Shown here: piece after piece, positions 5,419 to 10,227 of the stretch | Layout: every line of letters begins with the position of its first letter | Numbering within the stretch: the first letter of the stretch is position 1 | Virus record (IMG/VR): IMGVR_UViG_3300024507_000442 | Coordinates: 1 to 64,000 of that record | Length of the DNA stretch: 64,000 nucleotides | Strand: one strand, 5' to 3' | From: a virus | Made by a program: the position numbers and the translations under genes | Notes under the pieces: model-generated | The model's input: the letters and a program-made list of their open reading frames with translations, nothing else | The model's database searches: none | Told to the model about the DNA's origin: nothing

Positions 5419-5482
5419 TTTTCCACAATGTTGTGGAAAAAGTATAATAAATGTGTGGAAAAACTGTTAGAATTGTGGAAAA
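5419..5482. promoter_or_regulatory. cluster of four DnaA-box-like TTTTCCACA sites
   Basis: TTTTCCACA occurs at 5419-5427 (plus) and as its complement TGTGGAAAA at 5432-5440, 5454-5462 and 5474-5482. The first two form a perfect 10-bp inverted repeat (TTTTCCACAA / TTGTGGAAAA) around TG, and the last three are direct repeats spaced 22 and 20 bp. TTTTCCACA is, as I recall, the DnaA-box form reported for cyanobacterial origins and is one base from the E. coli TTATCCACA. An AT-rich tract (about 5380-5420) lies alongside. Possible roles are an origin, DnaA capture or an operator. Confidence 0.6.
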
Positions 5483-5542
5483 CTTATAGTCATTTAAATG
5501 TCTCTGGGGGTCGTTATCTTACAGGTCATTCTATCACACTCG

Positions 5543-5624
5543 CCCCCAAAATGTCAATACCCCCGCGTTCTCAAATCCCCACAATCCCCCCGCATAAATC
5601 CACCGACCCCTGATAAATACCCCC
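5543..5624. other. array of six C-runs (G-quadruplex-capable on the minus strand)
   Basis: Runs of four to six C at 5543-5547, 5560-5564, 5577-5580, 5586-5591, 5607-5610 and 5620-5624 lie in 82 bases of an otherwise AT-rich genome; spacers are 5-15 bases. The complementary strand therefore has six G-runs. A GGGGG run in the opposite sense lies at 5506-5510. A GATAAATA motif at 5612-5619 may be a weak late promoter. No credible gene lies in 5359-5686. Confidence 0.55.
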
Positions 5625-5630
5625 AGACCA

Positions 5631-5659
5631 TTGACAAAAACCGCCCAGCATCTTATAGT
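5631..5659 (+). promoter_or_regulatory. sigma70-type promoter
   Basis: TTGACA (5631-5636), a 17-bp spacer and TATAGT (5654-5659) match the housekeeping sigma consensus at 11 of 12 bases. It is 27 bases upstream of the ATG at 5687, leaving a leader of about 20 bases with AGGAG. The -10 box has the same hexamer as the 32-bp cassettes. Confidence 0.8.
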
Positions 5660-5686
5660 AGTTTCATAACACACAGGAGCGAACTT

Positions 5687-5860
5687 ATGTCAGTTGCATA
5701 TCAGCAGGCACAGAAGCAGCGTTATAGGATTACTCTGGATCTATCAGTGTTCGGTGACTTCGACCCACACCAGATTGATTGGGAGAAGTTATTCAAGTTG
5801 GAACCTGCAGAGAAGTGTGATGCTTATGTTGAGGACCTAAGTACACCTGACCGATGGTAA
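5687..5860 (+). CDS. small early protein, 57 aa
   Basis: ATG 5687 has AGGAG at 5675-5679, 7 bases upstream, and a strong promoter at 5631. A longer open frame from 5498 is rejected because it would span the C-run array and the promoter. The product (MSVAYQQAQKQRYRITLDLS, then acidic DFDPHQIDWEKLFKLEPAEK) is a mixed-charge small protein with no recognised domain. Being driven directly by a host-type promoter, it is probably one of the first genes expressed after infection. Confidence 0.7.
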   Translation: MSVAYQQAQKQRYRITLDLSVFGDFDPHQIDWEKLFKLEPAEKCDAYVEDLSTPDRW

Positions 5861-5895
5861 TTTGGTATCAATTTATACCATATAAGGCGTTTTTA

Positions 5896-5942
5896 TTTTG
5901 TTAACATAAAGCATAAATAATCGGGTCTTTATGTTAACAAAA
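5896..5942. promoter_or_regulatory. perfect 16-bp inverted repeat with 15-nt loop
   Basis: TTTTGTTAACATAAAG (5896-5911) is the exact reverse complement of 5927-5942. The loop (5912-5926) contains CATAAATA, a late-promoter-like octamer. There is no T-run, so it is not an ordinary terminator. The right arm ends on the A of the ATG at 5942, so in RNA the hairpin would sit against the start codon; in DNA it could be a dimer operator. Confidence 0.7.
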
Positions 5943-6121
5943 TGAGAACACTAAAATATAAACATTTGGGCGACATGAGGATTATACGAGTCGCCCAAAT
6001 AACCACTGATATTCTACCTCAACTGCAAGAGGTTATGCAACAGTTAGAGGAGAACGGTGAGGATAGTCGTGAGGTGATATTGCGCGTCTTAAGTGATATC
6101 GAAGACCGTCTGGGTAACTGA
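5942..6121 (+). CDS. small hypothetical protein, 59 aa
   Basis: Frame from ATG 5942 to TGA 6119-6121. The 16-bp hairpin abuts this ATG, and a second hairpin (5964-6000) lies within the first codons with the internal ATG 5975 at the start of its loop, so the actual start may be 5942 or 5975 (48 aa, MRIIRVAQITTDILPQLQEV). The C-terminal part is an amphipathic helix rich in Glu. No family recognised. Its TGA directly abuts repeat copy 7. Confidence 0.55.
   Translation: MRTLKYKHLGDMRIIRVAQITTDILPQLQEVMQQLEENGEDSREVILRVLSDIEDRLGN
5964..6000. promoter_or_regulatory. perfect 11-bp inverted repeat with 15-nt loop
   Basis: ATTTGGGCGAC (5964-5974) and GTCGCCCAAAT (5990-6000) are exact reverse complements around a 15-base loop that opens with ATGAGG. 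It lies 21 bases after the 16-bp inverted repeat, has the same loop length, and falls inside the start of the gene at 5942. An operator or translational switch is possible. Confidence 0.6.
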
Positions 6122-6153
6122 AACTTGGATCCTCTAAAGTGTACCTATAGTGT
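6122..6153 (+). promoter_or_regulatory. 32-bp repeated early cassette, copy 7 (variant end)
   Basis: 31 of 32 bases match the other copies; the final TAT is TGT, which removes the adjacent ATG found in four copies. It begins at the base after the upstream TGA. The gene it serves starts with GTG at 6176 after an A/C-rich leader. Confidence 0.7.
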
Positions 6154-6175
6154 AAGGACAACCACAAACCACTAA

Positions 6176-6379
6176 GTGACTCAAATCGAACTGAACACCG
6201 CTATCGAGAATGCCTTCCAACTTTGTGCCGCTCAGAGTTGGGAACTGTTCGACGCCTGGTATGAGCGTCTGCACAATGTTCAGGTGATTGATAACATTGA
6301 GCACATCACAGAAATCGAAGCAGAGCATAACGAAACGAACCTCAATCTGATGCTCGCTGGTGTTATGCCTTCTGCCTGA
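6176..6379 (+). CDS. small helical hypothetical protein, 67 aa
   Basis: GTG 6176 opens a frame beginning (M)TQIELNTAIENAFQLCAAQS and is chosen because no ATG occurs near the front of the frame and the A/C-rich leader fits other early genes of the window. The product is acidic and almost entirely helical. It is the first gene after repeat copy 7 and is followed 34 bases later by the next gene, again with an A/C-rich leader. Function unknown. Confidence 0.55.
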   Translation: MTQIELNTAIENAFQLCAAQSWELFDAWYERLHNVQVIDNIEHITEIEAEHNETNLNLMLAGVMPSA

Positions 6380-6413
6380 TTTCGTCTCTTAATTAACACT
6401 CACAACACACACA

Positions 6414-6671
6414 ATGACTGTTACTTTCCAAGCAAATCTGACCGATACTGAGTATAACGGTTGGACGAATTATGAGACCTGGAATGTTGCTCTCTGGATT
6501 CAAAATGATGAGGGTTTCTATAGTCTTGCCCGTGAGGTAGGTAACTATGAAGACTTCGTAGATGCTCTGGAAGCGTGTTCTTTCAATTCCCTAAAAACGC
6601 CTGACGGAGTATCATTCAAAGACCCCAAGATTAACATCCTTGAGATTAACTCTGACGTGTTCGATTTCTGA
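6414..6671 (+). CDS. phage protein of the NGWTNYETWNVALWI type, 85 aa
   Basis: Residues about 15-30 read NGWTNYETWNVALWIQND, a signature I recall from a small conserved phage family of unknown function (possibly a numbered DUF of about 7200; not certain). The remaining residues are an acidic helix and a strand-rich end. The leader (aacactcacaacacacacaATG) has no Shine-Dalgarno. The family is common in cyanomyoviruses and other phages as a small accessory gene. Confidence 0.7.
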   Translation: MTVTFQANLTDTEYNGWTNYETWNVALWIQNDEGFYSLAREVGNYEDFVDALEACSFNSLKTPDGVSFKDPKINILEINSDVFDF

Positions 6672-6757
6672 CCTTAAGTAACAACAAGGGGGGAATAAGA
6701 TGCGCCCTATAAAGACACTTACTCAACACACACTGATTTACACTTTTCTTCTTCATT

Positions 6758-6928
6758 ATGTCCAAGCAAGTTCTTCTTTCTCTGCTGGCACAAGGTAACA
6801 ACGGCAGCGAAATTCTGTCCATTCTGGATGCAATCGTTGCTGATAATGTTGCTGGTTTCGATTATATCGAGTCGCCGCAACTTGAGTCGGCACTGGGTAT
6901 TCCTACTCTGGAAGAGATTGCCTTCTGA
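6758..6928 (+). CDS. small conserved cyanophage protein, 56 aa
   Basis: ATG 6758 to TGA 6926-6928. The product (MSKQVLLSLLAQGNNGSEIL, then SILDAIVADN and a C-terminal PTLEEIAF) resembles a short family found in cyanomyovirus early regions, usually ending in PTLEEIxF. It is mostly helix. The leader is pyrimidine-rich with no Shine-Dalgarno. It is the last of the early-type genes in this window. Confidence 0.6.
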   Translation: MSKQVLLSLLAQGNNGSEILSILDAIVADNVAGFDYIESPQLESALGIPTLEEIAF

Positions 6929-6977
6929 TTGTTAGTAACTGTATGCCCCTTGGTTGTTAGACAGAGCGTGAGCGATG

Positions 6978-7006
6978 TTGACACTGAGGGGCGTTTATGT
7001 TATGAT
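6978..7006 (+). promoter_or_regulatory. sigma70-type promoter
   Basis: TTGACA (6978-6983), a 17-bp spacer and TATGAT (7001-7006) match the consensus at 11 of 12 bases. Transcription would begin near 7013 and run into a structured, gene-free stretch of about 170 bases before the next gene at 7187. Confidence 0.7.
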
Positions 7007-7012
7007 TGGCAG

Positions 7013-7095
7013 TGATGCTTATCGGCAGTTAATTGCCGCCGATTTGTTATAGCGCCGCGCGGCGTTGTTATAAGCCCGCCGATGCCCCCCCCCCT
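7013..7095 (+). ncRNA. candidate structured RNA or leader downstream of the promoter
   Basis: No open frame fits here. The stretch has ATCGGC...GCCGAT (7021-7026 with 7038-7043), then TTATA-CGCC (7047-7056) pairing with GGCG-TATAA (7061-7073), and ends in a run of ten C (7085-7094). The GC content is far above its surroundings. There is no U-run terminator, so it may instead be the 5' leader of the genes from 7187. It is listed only as a candidate. Confidence 0.35.
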
Positions 7096-7143
7096 TATTA
7101 AAAAAAGCAAACTACCCTAACCTACAGAGGTGACAAATCGACC

Positions 7144-7151
7144 GATAAATA
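7144..7151 (+). promoter_or_regulatory. candidate late promoter GATAAATA
   Basis: GATAAATA fits the NATAAATA late-promoter form described for cyanomyoviruses. It is 35 bases upstream of the GTG at 7187, with a strong ribosome site (GGAGG) between them. Confidence 0.5.
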
Positions 7152-7186
7152 TCAATCTCATAAAAATTTTCCGGAGGTATTTCTAA

Positions 7187-7303
7187 GTGTTTGGATGGAT
7201 TCACAAGAACGGTAAGAGTCGCCCCAATAAAAATAAATCAAAAGGTGCAGCAAGAACTTGTGCTCAAAAGAATGCTGCGAGAAAGCGAAAGAAGAAAAAA
7301 TGA
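7187..7303 (+). CDS. very small basic protein, 38 aa
   Basis: GTG 7187 is preceded by GGAGG at 7173-7177, the best ribosome site in this region, and the frame ends at TGA 7301-7303. The product (MFGWIHKNGKSRPNKNKSKG, then a tail rich in Arg and Lys) is extremely basic and probably binds nucleic acid or another phage protein. Similar short basic proteins occur in cyanophage structural clusters, but I do not know a function. Its end overlaps the next gene (ATGA). Confidence 0.6.
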   Translation: MFGWIHKNGKSRPNKNKSKGAARTCAQKNAARKRKKKK

Positions 7304-7443
7304 GAAGGAGAACACCATATTGGAATTTTTGGAGAGTGATACTCGCAGGTTGGATAATCAGATATCCAAAAACAATGGGTAGAATTGTATTAATCCCCCT
7401 GGGGGTTTTTGTTGTATTGATATATAATGCGTTAGTAAAATAA
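7300..7443 (+). CDS. small membrane protein, 47 aa
   Basis: ATG 7300 overlaps the previous TGA (ATGA), and GGAGAA within the preceding bases allows coupling. The product (MRRRTPYWNFWRVILAGWII, then RYPKTMGRIV) has an aromatic, basic front and a hydrophobic C-terminal segment (about 28-45, LIPLGVFVVLIYNALV) long enough for one membrane helix. It might be a holin-like or spanin-like accessory, but no family is recognised. Confidence 0.55.
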   Translation: MRRRTPYWNFWRVILAGWIIRYPKTMGRIVLIPLGVFVVLIYNALVK

Positions 7444-7483
7444 GTTTTTACTAAAAAATTTTCCGGAAAAAGTTTAATAAAAA

Positions 7484-7675
7484 ATGGAAAAAATATACCA
7501 CATATACGCAGGGGATAAGTGTTTATTCCACTCTATTAAAGAAGATGAGTTCTCGACCACTTGGAATACTCTGAAGAATATGGTGGAAATTATGAAAACT
7601 GATTACAATGCAGAGGATTTATCCTATGAGGAACTTATTGTAAATAAGGAAATTATTTTGAACTCCTCTCATTGA
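7484..7675 (+). CDS. conserved cyanophage protein, 63 aa
   Basis: ATG 7484 opens MEKIYHIYAGDKCLFHSIKE, continuing with FSTTWNTLKNMVEIMKTDYN and EDLSYEEL. The YHIY...C.(F/Y)HS...W.TLKNMV pattern is one I remember in nearly every T4-like cyanophage at this place, always of unknown function. The upstream gap carries the second copy of an AAAATTTTCCGGA block also found at 7163. The Shine-Dalgarno is weak. Confidence 0.7.
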   Translation: MEKIYHIYAGDKCLFHSIKEDEFSTTWNTLKNMVEIMKTDYNAEDLSYEELIVNKEIILNSSH

Positions 7676-7701
7676 CAAAAGCATATATAGACTGTTAAAA
7701 T
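7672..7701 (+). promoter_or_regulatory. candidate sigma70-type promoter
   Basis: TTGACA (7672-7677), an 18-bp spacer and TAAAAT (7696-7701) lie 24 bases upstream of the glycosyltransferase ATG. TTGACA overlaps the end of the preceding gene. TATATA at 7684 is too close to serve as the -10. Confidence 0.5.
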
Positions 7702-7725
7702 TGATGTTGAAGGTTATTTTAACTT

Positions 7726-8493
7726 ATGGCAAAAGGATTCACTGTTAAAACTGTAGCACCAAAGAAGTCCACTGAAGAATGGGACTACGATGCGATTAAA
7801 GAAAGGATGAAGGGTAAGAGTATTGTATTCTGTCTTCCTGGACGAGGATGCTCTTATATCTTTTTGAAAGCATTTGTACAACTTTGTTTTGATATTGTAC
7901 AAAATGGAATGAGTATTCAAATTTCTCAAGATTATTCATCAATGGTTAACTTTGCACGATGCAAGTGTCTTGGAGCAAATGTTCTCCGTGGACCAAACCA
8001 AAAACCTTGGGATGGAAAACTTCAATATGATTATCAGCTCTGGATTGATAATGATATTGTTTTTGATTCTAACAAGTTCTGGCAGCTTTGTGATTTAGCT
8101 CTTTCTGCTGAAGGAGAAGAGAAAGAAGTTGTTGCAGGTTGGTACGCAACAGAAGATGGTCACACAACTTCTGTCGCACACTGGTTAGAAGAAGATGATT
8201 TCCGTAAGAATGGTGGTGTAATGAACCACGAAACTGTGGAATCAATCAGCAAGCGTCGTAAGCCATTCACTGTAGATTACACAGGTTTTGGATGGGTTAT
8301 GATTAAGAATGGAGTCTTTGAGAATCTTGAGTATCCTTGGTTTGCTCCGAAGATGCAAGTCTTTGAGTCTGGTAATGTTCAAGATATGTGTGGCGAAGAT
8401 GTTTCATTCTGTCTTGATGCCAAGGATGCGGGGTTTGATATCTGGTGCGATCCTCGCATTAGAGTTGGACATGAAAAAACTCGCATTATCTAA
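7726..8493 (+). CDS. GT-A-fold glycosyltransferase-like protein, 255 aa
   Basis: The protein has the features of a family 2-like GT-A transferase: after a short N-terminal extension, a strand with SIVFCLPGRG (32-41), a metal/sugar-nucleotide DND motif (D108-N109-D110 in LWIDNDIVFD), a GFGWVMIKNG acceptor-side block (187-196), and a C-terminal GEDVSFCLDAKDAGFDIW... with GH (248-249) before the basic end. The substrate is unknown; phage DNA, a virion protein or a host envelope sugar are all possible. It has its own likely promoter and is followed by a coupled small gene (TAATG overlap). The family assignment is good, the role uncertain. Confidence 0.75.
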   Translation: MAKGFTVKTVAPKKSTEEWDYDAIKERMKGKSIVFCLPGRGCSYIFLKAFVQLCFDIVQNGMSIQISQDYSSMVNFARCKCLGANVLRGPNQKPWDGKLQYDYQLWIDNDIVFDSNKFWQLCDLALSAEGEEKEVVAGWYATEDGHTTSVAHWLEEDDFRKNGGVMNHETVESISKRRKPFTVDYTGFGWVMIKNGVFENLEYPWFAPKMQVFESGNVQDMCGEDVSFCLDAKDAGFDIWCDPRIRVGHEKTRII

Positions 8494-8648
8494 TGAACTA
8501 TCACGTACTTTATAAAGGACGTAAAATTTATATGAACCTCACTACAGATGAATGTCTTGAGGTTCTTCAAGACTTATCTGAGCGTTTTTACTCGGGTGAT
8601 GATATTGATCCTAATTTAATTGAACTGGAGGAAATTAACAATGGCTAA
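8493..8648 (+). CDS. small hypothetical protein, 51 aa
   Basis: ATG 8493 overlaps the glycosyltransferase stop (TAATG) and the TAA is at 8646-8648. The product (MNYHVLYKGRKIYMNLTTDE, then CLEVLQDLSERFYSGDDIDP) is acidic with a beta-hairpin front and a helical middle. The 3' end overlaps the next gene by 8 bases and contains that gene's ribosome site (GGAGG). No function recognised. Confidence 0.6.
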   Translation: MNYHVLYKGRKIYMNLTTDECLEVLQDLSERFYSGDDIDPNLIELEEINNG

Positions 8649-8781
8649 AGGTGGAAGTAATAAAACCGTATTTGAACCAGGAGCACCTAAAAAGACTCGT
8701 CAAGGACGTTCTGCTCGAACACTTCTCAGTGCAACCTCTCGCAATGGACGTAAGAAAAGGTATCGTGGTCAAGGGAAGTAA
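8641..8781 (+). CDS. conserved small basic cyanophage protein (MAKGGSNKT type), 46 aa
   Basis: The sequence MAKGGSNKTVFEPGAPKKTR followed by QGRSARTLLSATSRN and a KKRYRGQGK end matches a very conserved short protein I remember from T4-like cyanophages. It is strongly basic and low in hydrophobics, so probably binds nucleic acid or assembles with other proteins. GGAGG at 8628-8632 serves as ribosome site. A strong terminator hairpin follows 24 bases after its stop. Confidence 0.7.
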   Translation: MAKGGSNKTVFEPGAPKKTRQGRSARTLLSATSRNGRKKRYRGQGK

Positions 8782-9009
8782 ATGCTTCAATTAAATCCAC
8801 AAATCCCAACCATTACCTTTTGGGGTAATGGTTGGGCTTTTTTTGTAATTGACCGTTCTCAAGAACACGATCTTGAATGGGTAGTTTTTCTAGATAGTAA
8901 TGGGGAATGTTGGACTTTTAAAAACTCTGATATTCGTATTCAGAAGAACTATACTCTTCATAGAAATAATCCAATCGGATTTTCTTCATGTACTACTCAG
9001 ATCCAATAG
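8782..9009 (+). CDS. conserved cyanophage protein, 75 aa, with a terminator inside its gene
   Basis: ATG 8782 follows the previous TAA with no gap. The product begins MLQLNPQIPTITFWGNGWAF and continues IDRSQEHDLEWVVFLDSNGE with CWTFKNSDIR, matching a family I recall from cyanomyoviruses (MLQLxPxxP...HDLxWVxFxDSxGECWT). Codons 9-20 also form the perfect hairpin plus T-run at 8805-8844, so many transcripts may stop inside the gene. An internal start after the hairpin is not obvious. The 3' end overlaps the next gene by 22 bases. Confidence 0.65.
   Translation: MLQLNPQIPTITFWGNGWAFFVIDRSQEHDLEWVVFLDSNGECWTFKNSDIRIQKNYTLHRNNPIGFSSCTTQIQ
8805..8844 (+). terminator. strong rho-independent terminator within a coding sequence
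   Basis: CCCAACCATTACC (8805-8817) pairs perfectly with 8824-8836 around TTTTGG, followed by C and seven T (8838-8844). It would end transcripts of the small basic gene at 8641-8781 just after its stop, yet lies wholly within the conserved 75-aa frame. Confidence 0.8.
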
Positions 9010-9284
9010 ATGAATGGAACTCAATTCACAAGGAAGATCTGTGGGTATATAATAAACTGTTTCTAGCACGCTCTCTGGGGCACCTATGTGGTCCTGTAGG
9101 CGCATCTGTACCATCTCCAGACTACTATATCGTCCGACCAAGTATTAATTTACTCGGTATGGGACGATTTTCTCGTATAGAGTGGATTGATAATTCTACA
9201 GATCATCTTCACCCAGCAGAATTTTGGTGTGAGATATTTCAAGGAGAACATATTAGTGTAGATTTCAGAGATAGAAAAGCATAA
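8988..9284 (+). CDS. N-terminal part of a conserved cyanophage protein cut by an in-frame TAA, 98 aa
   Basis: ATG 8988 opens MYYSDPIDEWNSIHKEDLWV and runs to TAA 9282-9284. The text continues in the same frame for another 114 codons. I recall cyanophage homologues as one chain of about 210 residues that begins SDPIDEWNSIHKEDLWVYNK, contains LHPAEFWCEIF and ends near YLREGF, so this gene appears split by one nonsense codon. No frameshift or deletion is visible at the break. The product may be truncated, read through, or made in two pieces. Confidence 0.65.
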   Translation: MYYSDPIDEWNSIHKEDLWVYNKLFLARSLGHLCGPVGASVPSPDYYIVRPSINLLGMGRFSRIEWIDNSTDHLHPAEFWCEIFQGEHISVDFRDRKA

Positions 9285-9626
9285 TTGGTTGTCTTAGGTG
9301 ATAGATATGATAATAAGTCATTGTATAAATGGAAGAAATGGACTAAAATTGACAAAGATATTGAATTTCCTTTGATTCTAAACAACTTAAAAGGTAATTA
9401 TGAGTGGATTAACTGTGAATTTATTGGCAATAAACTGATTGAAGTTCATTTTAGACGCAATCCAGACTTTCGTTATGGCAATTCAGTTGCAATTCCCGTT
9501 TGGAAAGGAGAAAAAATACAAAAAATAGAAGATTTTACCTTTGTTAAAGACGAAGACTATCTAAGAGAAGGGTTTTACATCGACACCCGGGATAGCAACC
9601 CCGTAAAAAGTTCTGATTTTAACTAA
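9285..9626 (+). pseudogene. C-terminal part of the same conserved protein, after the in-frame TAA
   Basis: The frame resumes directly after TAA with TTG, which could serve as a start (113 aa, (M)VVLGDRYDNKSLYKWKKWTK) but has no Shine-Dalgarno. The sequence retains strongly conserved-looking segments (NLKGNYEWINCEFIGNKLIE, VHFRRNPDFRYGNS, EDYLREGFYID), so it has not decayed and may still be made by reinitiation or stop-codon readthrough. A sequencing error is the simplest alternative. Confidence 0.55.
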
Positions 9627-9638
9627 TCAGGAGCAAAA

Positions 9639-9800
9639 ATGGACCAAAAAATGCTGAGGGAAATCGCAAACGACGATATGAATCCCAAAAAACACGATTT
9701 TTTCCACCAAAATGAAATTCATTCAAAAATTCGCAATGATGAAGACTATGATGATTGGGAATATGGAACAGAACCTCTTTATGAATCAAAAAATCGGTAA
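9639..9800 (+). CDS. small acidic hypothetical protein, 53 aa
   Basis: ATG 9639 has AGGAG at 9629-9633, 5 bases upstream. The product (MDQKMLREIANDDMNPKKHD, then FFHQNEIHSKIRNDEDYDDW) is charged, helical at the front and acidic at the back, without a known domain. It is the last gene before the gp25 late promoter, which overlaps its stop codon. Confidence 0.6.
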   Translation: MDQKMLREIANDDMNPKKHDFFHQNEIHSKIRNDEDYDDWEYGTEPLYESKNR

Positions 9801-9806
9801 TAAATA
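9799..9806 (+). promoter_or_regulatory. late promoter AATAAATA for the baseplate genes
   Basis: AATAAATA lies 19 bases upstream of the gp25 ATG and overlaps the stop of the small gene before it. It fits the NATAAATA cyanophage late motif and sits at the start of the long structural run. Confidence 0.6.
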
Positions 9807-9825
9807 AGATAGAATTATAACTAAA

Positions 9826-10227
9826 ATGCCTTTAGAAAGGGTAAGTAAAGGATTTAAAGACATTAGTATGTCATTTCAGAGCAATCCTCTGACTAATGAC
9901 TTGATTGCTATTAACAATGCAAATGCGATTGCTCGTTCCATTCGAAATATTGTCTTTACTTACCCTGGTGAAAAATTTTTTAATGAAGGTTTTGGTTCCA
10001 AAATTAATCGCTCTCTCTTTGAAAACCTAGATCAACTGACAGCTGAAAACATTAAGGATGAAATAGAGTATTCTATTTCAAACTATGAACCAAGAGTTTC
10101 TTTAAATCAAGTGGTCGTAATTCCAGATTATGATAACAATTCATTTGACGTATTAATTTCTTATAGAATTGTCGGTATTGATGTTACACCTCAACAGTTA
10201 CAGTTTGTTTTGCAACCTATTAGGTAA
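9826..10227 (+). CDS. 25: baseplate wedge subunit gp25
   Basis: 133 residues, the same size as T4 gp25 (132). The gp25/W family fold is visible: FSNPL-type start (SFQSNPLTNDLIAINNANAI), ARSIRNIVFTYPGEKFFNEG (37-56), FGSKINRSLFE, and the EPRVSL motif in the last third followed by beta strands. The protein joins gp6 and gp53 in the baseplate wedge around the hub. The leader has no Shine-Dalgarno. The stop is directly followed by the ATG of gp6, matching the common 25-6 pairing in T4-like phages. Confidence 0.92.
   Translation: MPLERVSKGFKDISMSFQSNPLTNDLIAINNANAIARSIRNIVFTYPGEKFFNEGFGSKINRSLFENLDQLTAENIKDEIEYSISNYEPRVSLNQVVVIPDYDNNSFDVLISYRIVGIDVTPQQLQFVLQPIR

Noticed and set aside
5428-5613. 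61-codon frame starting inside the DnaA-box cluster
   Set aside because: Its helical-looking start is simply the translated TGTGGAAAA repeats. It has no ribosome site and runs through the C-run array.
6700-6798. 32-codon frame after a G-run that could act as ribosome site
   Set aside because: It overlaps the better supported gene at 6758 out of frame and has no conserved-looking content.
6929-7186. Possible tRNA in the GC-rich gap
   Set aside because: No cloverleaf, TTC loop or anticodon arm could be assembled from the hairpins.
7394-7411. CCCCCTGGGGG followed by T-run as a terminator in the small membrane-protein gene
   Set aside because: The palindrome leaves no room for a hairpin loop unless most of the stem is lost, and it lies in coding sequence.
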